Part shown: positions 34,136-43,623 of the stretch, piece after piece
Numbering within the stretch: position 1 is the first letter of the stretch
Layout of the letters: every line of letters begins with the position of its first letter
Source: Haliscomenobacter sp040403615
GTDB taxonomy: Bacteria > Bacteroidota > Bacteroidia > Chitinophagales > Saprospiraceae
DNA length: 64,000 nucleotides
Reading direction: 5' to 3'
Assembly (NCBI RefSeq): GCF_040403615.1
Contig: NZ_JBBAKG010000024.1
Span: 12,861-76,860, forward strand
Notes under the pieces: generated by a model
The model's database searches: none
What the model was told of the DNA's origin: nothing
The model's input: the letters and a program-made list of their open reading frames with translations, nothing else
Translations under genes and position numbers: made by a program

Positions 34136-35071
34136 TTACTGCTGGTTCAAAATTAATTTTACAACAGTAAGTACAGGAGCGATTTCGACAGTGCAAATAT
34201 ACAACAAAAAGTGAAATTGGTGTGATGCAAAAATGCGCCCAGCCAGCCAAAGGCTGCGGACGGATCTGAATGCATAAACCAATCCTATTGTACTTATAGT
34301 TCCCCAAATTAACACTTCGTGTAAATTTTGGGGCCCGTAGGCAAGTAAAATGTTTATTGGGCCAAGCAATAGTCCCAAACTGGAACCAAAGATGAGCATG
34401 ATGAAATTGTAGCGGGATATTTCGCGACGCACTGGAAAAATGAGTCCAATGAGCCACAACACCAGATGTTTGAGGCTGAAAGCAACAAGAACTCCGGCCA
34501 CGCATATGCCCAATTGCACCACCAGATCAGAACCAAATTTGATCTGAAAATGATACAAGAGATAAAACAAGAAAACACCAAGATTGACGAGAAACGCAAA
34601 GTAGAGAATATTGTATACCCCAAATCCGCGGCCTTCTCGCTCGCGGTAAATTTGATTGAACGCATTCTCATTGGCAAAAGCCTGGAAGATCTTGGCAATT
34701 GGCCCCTGCAAAAGGGTCATGAAGAAAGCAAAACAAAGCAAAACAAAGGTGGTAACCCCAAAATCTACCCGTTGCAAAACGGCTGAAGGATTTGAGCTGA
34801 GCTGGAATTCTATTTTAGGCATTTTCCATTCTCGCTTTTTTTTGACAGATTGGGGTTGCGCTGTAGGTGCGAGTATGGCTGAAGCGGAAGGACGAGCCAA
34901 CAAATCAAATGGATTATTCAAAACGGCAGGATCTACAGGTTGTACACTGGGCTTGATGCCCATGCGATGCAAAAGCTCAAATGGGTTATTGCTGCTTTGT
35001 GCCCAAAGATTATTCTGCACAAATAGGAAAACCGTAAAATAAAAAAATGAAAATACAATGACCTGCTTCAA
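34136..35071 (-). CDS. DUF4271 integral membrane protein
   Basis: Start set at the TTG at 35071 (LKQVIVFSFFYF). A longer frame is open to 35155, but its extra part covers the upstream gene's terminator (35133-35172) and a good -7 promoter element (35094-35101), so it cannot be translated from this transcript. The 311-aa protein has an N-terminal signal or first helix, a soluble stretch of about 80 residues, and about seven membrane helices. It belongs to DUF4271 (PF14093), a Bacteroidota family usually next to hemD; its role is unknown but a link to heme synthesis or membrane handling of intermediates is plausible. Confidence 0.82.
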   Translation of the reverse strand: MKQVIVFSFFYFTVFLFVQNNLWAQSSNNPFELLHRMGIKPSVQPVDPAVLNNPFDLLARPSASAILAPTAQPQSVKKKREWKMPKIEFQLSSNPSAVLQRVDFGVTTFVLLCFAFFMTLLQGPIAKIFQAFANENAFNQIYREREGRGFGVYNILYFAFLVNLGVFLFYLLYHFQIKFGSDLVVQLGICVAGVLVAFSLKHLVLWLIGLIFPVRREISRYNFIMLIFGSSLGLLLGPINILLAYGPQNLHEVLIWGTISTIGLVYAFRSVRSLWLAGRIFASHQFHFLLYICTVEIAPVLTVVKLILNQQ

Positions 35072-35093
35072 GTTTCCAACCTTTTTTCGGCTG

Positions 35094-35101
35094 CAAAGGT
35101 A
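35094..35101 (-). promoter_or_regulatory. -7 element (TACCTTTG) of the DUF4271-hemD operon
   Basis: Minus-strand TACCTTTG matches TAnnTTTG and is 23 bases before the TTG start. It decides the start choice for the DUF4271 gene. Confidence 0.6.
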
Positions 35102-35132
35102 GTAAGCATTTGTGAATGATGTGTATATAAAA

Positions 35133-35172
35133 CGGAATGAGTCAAAAAAAATCACTCTTTTGACTCATTCCG
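35133..35172 (-). terminator. Intrinsic terminator of the DUF1573 gene
   Basis: A perfect 15-bp stem (35133-35147 with 35158-35172, CGGAATGAGTCAAAA) with a 10-nt loop. The A/T-rich inner end gives U-runs on the minus strand. It lies 25 bases past the DUF1573 stop. Confidence 0.75.
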
Positions 35173-35196
35173 GATGAAAATGAAGTACAAATCGAC

Positions 35197-35634
35197 TTAA
35201 TTGGCAGGTTGTTCCACCTTCCCTTTCAGACGAAGTACGACTTGCTCATCGCTCAAATTGGTGATCACCGTCACTTGTTTGTTGAAATCACCAGGTGCCA
35301 TAGCATTATAAGTAGCAGTGATTTCGCCGGATTTGCCAGGCAGGATGGGTTCTTTGGTGTAGGTTGGCGTTGTACAGCCGCAAGATGCGTTAACAGAAGT
35401 AAATACCAATGGCGTTTTGCTCTTGTTTTTGATCTTAAAAACGGCAGTGACCGGTTTTCCCTGAGGAATAGCGCCAAAATCATGCTCAATTTTATCCCAA
35501 ATGATGCTTAGACCTTTTTTGCTCTTTTTAGCAGAAGGCTCATTTTTTTTGATGGCAGTTTCTGCTGTAGTGGTTTGTGCAGAAAGGGTGCCTAATCCAC
35601 CCAGAAACAACAACGCAACAATAAGATATTTCAT
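35197..35634 (-). CDS. DUF1573 domain exported protein
   Basis: Start at the ATG at 35634 (MKYLIVALLFLGGLG), with a signal peptide ending TLSAQ; a longer frame upstream runs through the promoter. The 145-aa product holds one DUF1573 domain (PF07610): DKIEHDFGAIPQGKPV, FKIKNKSKTPLVFTSVNASCGCT, the SCGCT cysteine motif, and YTKEPILPGKSGEITATYN. This is a small Ig-like (ASPM-SPD-2-Hydin type) fold found in many Bacteroidota exported proteins; function unknown. It forms a single-gene unit with a promoter element at 35681-35688 and its own terminator. Confidence 0.9.
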   Translation of the reverse strand: MKYLIVALLFLGGLGTLSAQTTTAETAIKKNEPSAKKSKKGLSIIWDKIEHDFGAIPQGKPVTAVFKIKNKSKTPLVFTSVNASCGCTTPTYTKEPILPGKSGEITATYNAMAPGDFNKQVTVITNLSDEQVVLRLKGKVEQPAN

Positions 35635-35680
35635 GACAATTGATTTTTTCCGCATGCCTGCGGAGGTTATTAGATTTTTA

Positions 35681-35688
35681 CAAAGGTA
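35681..35688 (-). promoter_or_regulatory. -7 element (TACCTTTG) of the DUF1573 gene
   Basis: Minus-strand TACCTTTG fits TAnnTTTG and lies 46 bases upstream of the start codon. A TTTG occurs upstream but at a shorter distance than usual. Confidence 0.55.
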
Positions 35689-35732
35689 GCGCAAGCGCAA
35701 AGATTGCGCTGTTAACGGTATGCTAACAGAGG

Positions 35733-37133
35733 TTATTCAATGCCAAACTTGTCGAGCAGAAACACCAATGCAGTCATGGCCGCTGTGCCCAGTTCAAGCT
35801 CCCGTTTGTTGACCGCATCAAACGTATCGATGGCGGTGTGGTGGTAATCAAAGTAGCGCTGTGAGTCGGGCTCAAAGCCAAACAAGAGTCCTTGTTGGGA
35901 ACGCAATGGGCCAATGTCAGCGCCGGAGCCACCCCTCTTGAAGTTGAGGCCATAAGGCTCCAGCAGGCTAGACCATGCCATAACCTGCTTGTACTTTTTG
36001 TCAAAAGCTTTGCTCTCCGATTCACAAGTGAAGCCCCGTGGGGTAAACCCTCCCCGGTCGGATTCGATGGCCGCCAAGTGAAACTCTTTTTTGCGGTTGG
36101 AAATTTCGGCATAAGCCTGTCCGCCCTTGAGTCCGTTTTCTTCATTCATAAACAATACACAGCGGATGGTGCGTTTGGGGCGATAATTGAGCCGCTTCAG
36201 CAATTGCAACACATCCATAGCCTGTACACAGCCTGCGCCATCATCATGTGCTCCCGTACCCACATCCCAGGAATCGAGGTGGCCTCCAATCAGGATGATT
36301 TCGTTGGGCTTTTCGCTGCCCCGGATTTCGCCAATTACGTTGTGCGATGGCTTCATGCCGATCATGTGACTGGTATTGCGGATAAACACCCGAACGGGTT
36401 CGTCTTTGAGCAAACGACTCAGCAACTCGGCGTCATTGGTACTGATGCCCAAAGCGGGGATAGGCGTTACGCCAGGTTCGTATGAAGAACTGCCAGTATG
36501 CGGCACATCATCGAGCCGGGTGGTCATCGAACGCACCAATACGGCAAGTGCGCCATATTTGGAAGCCCGGGAAGCGCCTAAACCACGCTGATCTACCGCT
36601 CCGCCGTAAGCCGCAAACGTATTGAGTTGAGTTGGATCCATGGCACGGTTGAAAAAGACAATTTTACCGGCCAATTTTTCCCGACCCAGGCTTTCCAGGT
36701 CATCCAGGCGTTTCACTTCAATGACCTCTGCAGCCATGCCATTGGGCCCCGTACCTTCGGTATTGCCCAGGGAGAGGGCTTTGAGGTCGAAACTGCCCAT
36801 TTTGGAATGCACAATTCGTACAACTTCTTTTTCGCCCCGCGACCAGTGCGGCACCATACATGGCTGCATCCATACAGAGTCCAGTCCCATCGTGTCCAGC
36901 ATTTGACGGGTATATTCTACTGCGGCGGCGGCTTGAGGCGTGCCACTCAAGCGGGCACCAATGCGGTTGCAGAGGTATTCTAGCCAAGGATAAGATTTGC
37001 CTTTGGTCAGGGCTACATTGTAAATTTCACGGACAAAAAAGGCATCTGCATCCGTTTTGTTGGTTGATTGGGCGCTTAAATCATTCAATTGGTATCCAAA
37101 AACCAAAATTAAAGCAATCCATGTCAGCTTCAT
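35733..37133 (-). CDS. M28 family metallopeptidase with PA domain (carboxypeptidase Q-like)
   Basis: Start at the ATG at 37133, giving a signal peptide (WIALILVFGYQLNDLSAQ); upstream in-frame ATGs add 49 hydrophobic and aromatic residues without sense. The 466-aa protein has the M28 zinc aminopeptidase core: GGHLDSWDVGTGAHDDGAG (metal His and Asp), MNEENGLKGGQAYA (catalytic Glu pair), and YFDYHHTAIDTFD (metal His), with a PA insert in the first half. It should be a periplasmic or secreted amino- or carboxypeptidase that degrades peptides. It stands alone between DUF1573 and an AT-rich gene-free region. Confidence 0.92.
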   Translation of the reverse strand: MKLTWIALILVFGYQLNDLSAQSTNKTDADAFFVREIYNVALTKGKSYPWLEYLCNRIGARLSGTPQAAAAVEYTRQMLDTMGLDSVWMQPCMVPHWSRGEKEVVRIVHSKMGSFDLKALSLGNTEGTGPNGMAAEVIEVKRLDDLESLGREKLAGKIVFFNRAMDPTQLNTFAAYGGAVDQRGLGASRASKYGALAVLVRSMTTRLDDVPHTGSSSYEPGVTPIPALGISTNDAELLSRLLKDEPVRVFIRNTSHMIGMKPSHNVIGEIRGSEKPNEIILIGGHLDSWDVGTGAHDDGAGCVQAMDVLQLLKRLNYRPKRTIRCVLFMNEENGLKGGQAYAEISNRKKEFHLAAIESDRGGFTPRGFTCESESKAFDKKYKQVMAWSSLLEPYGLNFKRGGSGADIGPLRSQQGLLFGFEPDSQRYFDYHHTAIDTFDAVNKRELELGTAAMTALVFLLDKFGIE

Positions 37134-37548
37134 AAGTGAACGTATTAGCGGTATGTTACGTAAATTGAAAAAAAGTTCAAAATTGGCCAAAAAAAGTTGG
37201 TATCTCCATTTTGGAAATAAATTTTCTATTTCGGCGAAAAAGCAAATAATCATTGCCAAAAAGGGCTGCTTACTTAGCATAAAATTTATTTGCTCAAAAA
37301 GAACTTTGTTTGTAAATGAAACAAAGTGCCTTTTTTCTAAAAAGATTTGATTTTTTCAAAAAATGCGCATATTTTAGCGCTATCAATTAAAAAGAACAAC
37401 AAGTTATTGAAAAATTTGTAATTGTACTTTTTACAATAACTTCCTTTGTTTTTCACGATTTGAAGAAGTTTTCAAAGAATATAATTTGGTTTTATTTGGT
37501 TAGGGCTGAGGTAGTGCTGTGGTAGCGCTGCCTCCTTTTTTTTGCCCA
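37134..37548. other. AT-rich gene-free region
   Basis: About 415 bases between the M28 gene (minus) and the 3' end of the M1 peptidase gene (minus). It is clearly AT-rich, with many A and T runs, and must hold the M28 promoter, though no full TAnnTTTG box was recognised. No open frame here is convincing. Confidence 0.5.
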
Positions 37549-39924
37549 TTAAGGTCTTACCTTTTTCTTCGACTTCTGCATTGGATTGAGCCCTACCTCC
37601 ACCCTATTGGCTTTAAACACCTGAAAACGGGTGGGCACCTGTTTCACTGGCCAATTGTTGTTGCTTTCGTCGATGTCGGCGGTTTCGCGGTAAGGATCTA
37701 GGCGTACGGCTTTGACCATCTTGTCTTTCACAAATACCTTCTTGAACTGGTTTTCATTTTTGCGCCAAATTTCCGCAGGGATGCGGTCAACCTGGGTTGT
37801 GCCATCTGCAAAAGTCCATTCCAAGATAATGGGCATCACCAGTCCTCCTTTGTTGCTAAACTGGAGCTCATAGTAATGTTTGTTGCCAAAACGATTGGCC
37901 TTTTCTTCTTTGCTGTAGGTTTGATCATACAGGTAAGTTTTGATTTCCTGTACCGAGTCTGCGGTTTCCCAGGGGCGATAAGTGGTATAGAAATCCTTCA
38001 GGGTGGTATCGCGTTCGATCAAAGGCACTTTGCCGGCCTGTTTGTTGTGTATTTTGTTGATGTCGATAAAAGGTTTTTCTGCTTTGATGGATTCCGAAAT
38101 CTCCTGTCGTTGGGGGTTGTTGTCCAAATCCACTCGGTAATAGTTGATGCTGTCCAGCGAAATGTCTACAGCATCGGTGGTGTAAAACCAGCCCCGCCAA
38201 AACCAATCCAGGTCTACGCCGCTGGCATCTTCCATGGTGCGGAAAAAATCGCCGGGGGTAGGGTGCTTGAATGCCCAGCGGCGGCAATACTCCTTAAACG
38301 CGTAATCGAACAGCTCGCGGCCCATCACCGTTTCTCGCAAGATATTGAGTGCGGTAGCGGGTTTGCGGTAAGCATTGGCAAAAAAATCGACGATGTTGTC
38401 GCTGTTGGTCATGATGGGCTCCAACTGATCCTTGGGCAACTTCATGTAGTCCACGATCTGATGGGCAGGCCCAAACCAGGGCTGATAGTTGTTGTCCATT
38501 TCCCTTTCGGCCACAAACTGCACAAAGCTGTTGAAACCCTCATCAAACCAGCTCCACTGCCGCTCATCGCTGTTGATGATCATTGGGAAATAATTGTGTC
38601 CTACTTCGTGGATGATGGTGGAAACAGCGTCGATTTTGGTCTCTTCATCATAGGTACCATCTGCTTCGGCACGTCCGGGATTAAAGCAAATCATGGGGTA
38701 TTCCATGCCATTGGCCGCTTCTACCGAAATGGCGGTCGGATACGGAAATGGGATGGTGTATTTGGAGTAGGTATTGATGGTGTGTTGAATGGCTTTGGTG
38801 GAAAACCGCCGATAAATGGGGTAAGCCTCCTTGCCATAATAACTCATGCACATTACTTTTTTGCCTTCTTCGGTTGTATTGGCCAGGGCATCCCAAACAA
38901 ATTTACGGCTGGCGCCCCACGCGAAATCGCGTACGTTTTCGGCTTTGTAAATCCAGGTCTTGAGATCGGTAGCTCGTTTTGCTTTTTCATTCTTCCTGGC
39001 CTCTTCCAGGGTCACGATTTCGATGGGTTCTTTGGATTGCTGGGCTTGTTGCCAGCGGGCATACTGGGCAGGAGTGAGCAAAGTGGCGTAATTGAGGCAT
39101 TGGCCGGTAGACGCTACCACATAATCAGTAGGAAGATTCATTTTGACCAGGAAATTGCCAAAAGTGAGTGCAAATTCGGCACGACCGGTGAATTGCTTGT
39201 TTTGCCAACCCGCAAAATCGCTGTACGCACACAGGCGAGGATACCATTGGGTGATGGTAAACAGGTAATTGTCGTCTTCAGGGAAGTATTCGTAGCCGCC
39301 ACGGGCCAGGTTGGTAGCGCTGTTGCTGGCAATATCGGATATTTTAATCCGGTCAACAAGGAAATAGCTCCACTTGATGCGAAAAGAAAAGGAGCTGCCT
39401 GGCTTGAGGGGCTCGGGCAATTCGATGCGCATCATGGTTTGGTTGATGGTGTATTGGAGGGTTTTGCCATTGGCGTCGGCCACTTCCTGGATTTTGCAAC
39501 CAAATTTGTCTTTGCCATTGGCCGGATCCAGTCCTTGCATCTGGGATTCGCTCATGTTGGCCCGGATTTTGGTGGGGTCAAAAACCTGATTGGGATTGTT
39601 GGCGGCGTGCTGGTTTTCATCGAGCTGCAACCAAAGGTAGCGCAGCGTTTGAGGAGACTGGTTGTAGTAAGTGACCAATTCGCTGCCGCTCAATTGCTGG
39701 TTGTTTACATCCAGGGTGCAATCGATGTCATAATCGCAGCGCTGCTGCCAATATTGAGGCCCCGGAGCACCATCTATATTGCGGTAATTGTTGGGATCGG
39801 GTAAGAGATCGGTAATTTGCTCAAACTTATTGCCGTGGTTCGAAACGGGTTGAGCAAACAGTTGGCTACTCAACAACATACTCAGGCTAATCCAGAGGTA
39901 CTGGAAGGAGGGCATTTTGGGCAT
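37549..39924 (-). CDS. M1 family zinc metallopeptidase
   Basis: The 791-aa product begins with a signal peptide (LWISLSMLLSSQLFAQ). It has an N-terminal beta domain, then the gluzincin catalytic domain with the aminopeptidase motif in altered form (NGMEYPM for GAMEN), HEVGHNYFP (zinc and catalytic Glu) and the third ligand Glu in WSWFDEGFNSF. The C-terminal 200 residues are a helical-to-beta region without a named domain. It is a periplasmic or secreted aminopeptidase relative of a Bacteroidota M1 subgroup. A lysine-arginine-rich tail ends the protein. A very long open frame on the opposite strand is an artefact of codon bias. Confidence 0.92.
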   Translation of the reverse strand: MPKMPSFQYLWISLSMLLSSQLFAQPVSNHGNKFEQITDLLPDPNNYRNIDGAPGPQYWQQRCDYDIDCTLDVNNQQLSGSELVTYYNQSPQTLRYLWLQLDENQHAANNPNQVFDPTKIRANMSESQMQGLDPANGKDKFGCKIQEVADANGKTLQYTINQTMMRIELPEPLKPGSSFSFRIKWSYFLVDRIKISDIASNSATNLARGGYEYFPEDDNYLFTITQWYPRLCAYSDFAGWQNKQFTGRAEFALTFGNFLVKMNLPTDYVVASTGQCLNYATLLTPAQYARWQQAQQSKEPIEIVTLEEARKNEKAKRATDLKTWIYKAENVRDFAWGASRKFVWDALANTTEEGKKVMCMSYYGKEAYPIYRRFSTKAIQHTINTYSKYTIPFPYPTAISVEAANGMEYPMICFNPGRAEADGTYDEETKIDAVSTIIHEVGHNYFPMIINSDERQWSWFDEGFNSFVQFVAEREMDNNYQPWFGPAHQIVDYMKLPKDQLEPIMTNSDNIVDFFANAYRKPATALNILRETVMGRELFDYAFKEYCRRWAFKHPTPGDFFRTMEDASGVDLDWFWRGWFYTTDAVDISLDSINYYRVDLDNNPQRQEISESIKAEKPFIDINKIHNKQAGKVPLIERDTTLKDFYTTYRPWETADSVQEIKTYLYDQTYSKEEKANRFGNKHYYELQFSNKGGLVMPIILEWTFADGTTQVDRIPAEIWRKNENQFKKVFVKDKMVKAVRLDPYRETADIDESNNNWPVKQVPTRFQVFKANRVEVGLNPMQKSKKKVRP

Positions 39925-40008
39925 AATACTTGGCTTTTGAAAATGGAAAACAGATTTCTGTACTTAATGTAAAGTTCAATAATTTCTTGAAAGGAAGGTA
40001 GGGATTGC

Positions 40009-40046
40009 AAAAAAAAAGGCCCGCCAGAACAATTCTTCTGGCGGGC
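40009..40046 (-). terminator. Intrinsic terminator of the gene at 40168
   Basis: GCCCGCCAGAA (40019-40029) pairs perfectly with 40036-40046, and nine As at 40009-40017 give the U-tract on the minus strand. It lies 121 bases past the stop codon. Confidence 0.85.
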
Positions 40047-40167
40047 TACTAAGCCGTTTTACCTCATCTTACTTCATCCAATAGTGAACCAAGAATACCT
40101 GGTTGCAAAAGGAGGTGTCTTGGATGGAAGGTAATGTTCCTTGTTTGGGGAAGTTTTTTTCAAATTC

Positions 40168-41658
40168 TTATTTTACTACTTCCGCAATCTGCTCGATGAC
40201 GTACACCAACGACAAATCGCCATTCTTCCCTTGTTCTGTACCCATCAAAAAAACGTATTCATCGTTGATTTGACGGCAGTGTTGGGGTGCAAGAACGGCA
40301 TTGGGGCGTAGTGCAAACTTAGATTGAAAAGGGCGCGTTTCCAGACGGCCAATTTCTTTCATCTCCACCAAAAAAGCGCGGGCCGGAGTGTCGGTGCGCA
40401 ATTTTTTTCCACGGTCGTCGGTCGCTCCATTATTGGGATCCACGAAAATGAAGTAATACTTGTCGACCTGCCGAAAGTAAAACCCAGACAAGTAACCCTG
40501 CGCAAAATCACCAGGACGGGGCGTTGCAAAAGAAAAAGGTGTGGGCACTACCCGGATGCGTTGCAATACCATATCGGGTCGGATGTCAACCACCAGGGTA
40601 TTGTCGCGGCGGGAGGCCACTAGGGCATAGCTGCCATCCTCGTCAGCGTGGAGCTTGCCCAGGTCATATCCAAATAAGGTGCGGTCCATTTGCCCCCGAC
40701 TCAAAAATCGGTCTTCGGCAGCAATGTTCAACGCTGAAGCAAATAGTTTCTTGTCGATGATGTTCAAGCGCTGAATGGTTTGGTTGGCGGCAGCAGTAAT
40801 CTTGATGGTGAAAAGTCCCTTGTATTCCGAAGTTTCCGACTTACGGAAAAAACCACTGGCTACCATATCACCAGCACGGTTCATGGAATAAGTCAAATTG
40901 GCCAGGCTGTAATCGCCCAATTCCAGTCGAATCAGGTCAACTTTGGCGGTTTTTCCAGACATGAGCAAAATGATGCGCTCGATGTTTTTTTCTTGTACCA
41001 GGGTACTTGCAGTAAATTTTGCAGAATAATTTTCTCCAAAAATGAAAGCGCTGCCATCGTTGCGCATCAAACAACCATTGACCAAGAAATTGCTATTGGT
41101 GTAGCCTATAACGTATTTTCTGTTCCACAGAGATTCCATTTTTTGGTCAAAAACCTGTACCAATAAGTTTACAGAATCCTGCGGCGGGCCAATGGGCCAG
41201 CTGTAAAACATCATTTTGGTGCTGTCGGGAGAAATGCTAAAACCACAAAAAGCATAAACAGTAATCGGAGGGGTACGCACTTTACCAAAAGACTTGGTCA
41301 GCACTTTTTTGAGGCTGTCACAGGTCAATTGTACCAATTCATAAGCGGTACTGCGCTGGGTGGGGTAGTAATGGGCCAGCAACAGATTGATGCGATTGCC
41401 CCATTTAAACACGGATTCAACTTTAGTTCGGGCACCTTCAATTTGAAGGTTCAGATCTGCGTGAGCCAGTTCTTTTCCGCCTTTGCCCAAAACTTGCAGG
41501 TCGATGATCCCTGGAAATTTCAGGTCGTTCTGGCGAATCAACACCACTTTACTGCCTCCAATTGGTAAGGCTTCTCGAAATTGAAGTTCTACGACTTGGG
41601 GAAGGGCCAGGGTTGCAATAAAACAGGACAGAGTCAGGAGAAGGTAAAACTTTTTCAT
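40168..41658 (-). CDS. Exported protein of unknown function, possible beta-propeller
   Basis: The 496-aa product has a signal peptide (FYLLLTLSCFIATLALPQ). The mature protein has repeating short segments such as FCGFSISPDSTKMMFYSWP, CLMRNDGSAFIFGEN and HADEDGSYALVASRRDN, which look like blades of a degenerate beta-propeller. I do not recognise a family. It is 58 bp downstream of dnaX, in the same direction, so it may share that transcript, and it has its own terminator. Export is well supported; a surface or periplasmic binding role is a guess. Confidence 0.65.
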   Translation of the reverse strand: MKKFYLLLTLSCFIATLALPQVVELQFREALPIGGSKVVLIRQNDLKFPGIIDLQVLGKGGKELAHADLNLQIEGARTKVESVFKWGNRINLLLAHYYPTQRSTAYELVQLTCDSLKKVLTKSFGKVRTPPITVYAFCGFSISPDSTKMMFYSWPIGPPQDSVNLLVQVFDQKMESLWNRKYVIGYTNSNFLVNGCLMRNDGSAFIFGENYSAKFTASTLVQEKNIERIILLMSGKTAKVDLIRLELGDYSLANLTYSMNRAGDMVASGFFRKSETSEYKGLFTIKITAAANQTIQRLNIIDKKLFASALNIAAEDRFLSRGQMDRTLFGYDLGKLHADEDGSYALVASRRDNTLVVDIRPDMVLQRIRVVPTPFSFATPRPGDFAQGYLSGFYFRQVDKYYFIFVDPNNGATDDRGKKLRTDTPARAFLVEMKEIGRLETRPFQSKFALRPNAVLAPQHCRQINDEYVFLMGTEQGKNGDLSLVYVIEQIAEVVK

Positions 41659-41716
41659 GCTGGGCTAATCATTTCGGGAAGTTAATTTTTCTGCGTTACT
41701 AAGGGTCTGTTAAATT

Positions 41717-43465
41717 TTAATCCCCATCGAAACGCAGGCCAAGTTTTTCTGCCAATTCTTTCACCTGGGGATTTTTTTCATACATGGCCAATAGTCTTTC
41801 TTTGTTGTTGAGTGGTCGGATGGGTTTGGGTTTATCGGAAGAAGGGGTTTTTTCCAGATCAATTTGTAAGATCAAATCAGTTCGACCAAATACTTGCCGA
41901 AGGTGCTCCATCAAGTTGCGTTCCTGACGCAAGGTACTCTCTACCAGATTGGAAGTTACCTTAGCGGTCAGTACAGGGTCTTTCCAGATAAGCGGAATAT
42001 CGCGTAAAATATTGCGGGTAGTTTCCTGCTCAACGCTGGATATGTATTCAATCCAGGCTTGTTGTACGTTTTCCTGATCGATGTTGCGTACTGGCTTGGA
42101 TGCGGATTGTGCCGACTCTGCGTGTACTTCGGCCATCAAGTCGTCCAGTCTTCCAATACGTGGGGTGGAAACCAAGTGAGCAGGAGCATTATTTCCGATA
42201 GATTTGGTTGGTACCGCACCAGCACCTTGCTCTGGCTGTATTCCATTGCTTTCAGAAGGTGCACTGCTCCCATTGTTTTTTTCACTGGAAACCGGAATGT
42301 TGACCGACTGAGCAATTTTTACGTCAGGTTCAGGATTTTTTTTTTCAGCCGCATGTGCAGCAATCTCAACCGCCCGGTTGATGTAGGTCATTTTGATGAG
42401 TGCCATTTCTACATGCAAGCGCTTGTTGCGGGCCATCCGAAAATTGATGTCGCAATCGTTGCACAGGTTCATGGCCGTGAGCAAAAATGAACTGGGGGAA
42501 ATGTGTGCCTGGGTGCGGTAGCGCTCTTTGAGGCTATCCGTGAGCTCCAGTAAGTTGATGGTTTGGGCGTCTTTGCACATCAGCAAATTGCGCAGGTGCT
42601 CGGCCAGACCATTGATGAAAATATCCGATTCAAAACCCTTGTTGAGGATTTCATCAAAAATCAGCATCACTTGCGACATGTCTTCCACTAGCAACGCGTC
42701 AACAATTTTGAAGTAAAAATCGTAATCCAAGACATTGAGGTTGAGGATTACATCTTCATATTTGACATGCTGACCGGAATACGCTACGATCCGGTCAAAA
42801 ATTGACAAGGCATCCCGAAGGGCTCCATCGGCCTTCTGCGCAATGACGTGCAATGCCTCTTCATCCGCTACAATGTTTTCTTTTGCACTGATGCCCTGCA
42901 AATGCCGCACCATCGATGGCGCCTGAATGCGTTTGAAATCAAAAATCTGACACCGCGACAGAATAGTGGGAATGATCTTGTGCTTTTCGGTAGTGGCCAA
43001 GATAAATATGGCGTAGCTGGGCGGTTCTTCCAGGGTTTTCAAAAAAGCATTAAATGCCTGTTGAGAAAGCATGTGTACCTCATCAATGATAAACACCTTA
43101 TATTTACCTTGCTGGGGTTGAAAGCGTACTTGTTCGATCAGGGCGCGGATGTGTTCTACACTGTTGTTGGAAGCCGCATCCAGCTCGGTAATGTTGAAAG
43201 AAGCATTGTCGTTGAAGGAAGTACAAGACGAGCAGGTATTGCAAGGCTCCAGGTCAGTGCCAGGATTTTGACAGTTGATTACCTTGGCCAAGATACGGGC
43301 ACAGGTCGTTTTGCCAACACCACGTGGTCCGCAAAACAAAAAAGCATGCGCCAAATGATCGCTGCGCAACGCATTTTTGAGGGTGTTGGTCACGTGTTCT
43401 TGACCAACCACATCTTCGAAAGTGATTGGGCGGTATTTGCGAGCCGAAACGACAAAATTACTCAT
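41717..43465 (-). CDS. dnaX: DNA polymerase III subunit gamma/tau
   Basis: DnaX is the ATPase core of the clamp loader that places the beta clamp on primed DNA and ties the polymerases together. Start at the ATG at 43465 (MSNFVVSARKYRP). The 582-aa protein has Walker A GPRGVGKT (46-53), the zinc module C65/C75/C78/C81, Walker B with DEVH (128-131), the sensor LSRCQ, and a domain III lid. The C-terminal third is variable and binds polymerase. No frameshift slip site for a short gamma form was recognised. Two -7 elements lie about 50 bp upstream. Confidence 0.96.
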   Translation of the reverse strand: MSNFVVSARKYRPITFEDVVGQEHVTNTLKNALRSDHLAHAFLFCGPRGVGKTTCARILAKVINCQNPGTDLEPCNTCSSCTSFNDNASFNITELDAASNNSVEHIRALIEQVRFQPQQGKYKVFIIDEVHMLSQQAFNAFLKTLEEPPSYAIFILATTEKHKIIPTILSRCQIFDFKRIQAPSMVRHLQGISAKENIVADEEALHVIAQKADGALRDALSIFDRIVAYSGQHVKYEDVILNLNVLDYDFYFKIVDALLVEDMSQVMLIFDEILNKGFESDIFINGLAEHLRNLLMCKDAQTINLLELTDSLKERYRTQAHISPSSFLLTAMNLCNDCDINFRMARNKRLHVEMALIKMTYINRAVEIAAHAAEKKNPEPDVKIAQSVNIPVSSEKNNGSSAPSESNGIQPEQGAGAVPTKSIGNNAPAHLVSTPRIGRLDDLMAEVHAESAQSASKPVRNIDQENVQQAWIEYISSVEQETTRNILRDIPLIWKDPVLTAKVTSNLVESTLRQERNLMEHLRQVFGRTDLILQIDLEKTPSSDKPKPIRPLNNKERLLAMYEKNPQVKELAEKLGLRFDGD

Positions 43466-43512
43466 TGAACCGATTTTGAGGTGCTGAAACATTGGTAAGC
43501 CAGCACAGTTTG

Positions 43513-43528
43513 CAAATTTACAAAATTA
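43513..43528 (-). promoter_or_regulatory. Two tandem -7 elements upstream of dnaX
   Basis: Minus-strand TAATTTTG (43521-43528) and TAAATTTG (43513-43520) abut each other; both fit TAnnTTTG. A TTTG lies 22 bases upstream of the first one. Either could drive dnaX. Confidence 0.5.
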
Positions 43529-43573
43529 GAACTGTTAAAGGGAGGAGGGACAAAAAAATTCTTCGCCACTTAG

Positions 43574-43605
43574 TTTGACTTTTAAACTAAGTTATCGTAT
43601 TTTTG
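43574..43605 (+). promoter_or_regulatory. Promoter of the ADP-ribosylglycohydrolase gene
   Basis: TTTG (43574-43577), 20 bases, TATTTTTG (43598-43605): both boxes fit. The -7 box overlaps a possible TTG start at 43603, so translation must start at the later ATG at 43624. Confidence 0.7.
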
Positions 43606-43623
43606 AACCATAAAACCAGGCTT

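Noticed and set aside
37876..39804. A 642-codon open frame antisense to the M1 peptidase gene
   Set aside because: The opposite strand encodes a complete M1 peptidase with catalytic motifs. The antisense frame has no family match or start context and follows from codon bias.
41717..43465. Programmed frameshift in dnaX
   Set aside because: I looked for an A-rich slip site with a downstream hairpin before the variable C-terminal region and did not find a convincing one; the full-length frame is intact.
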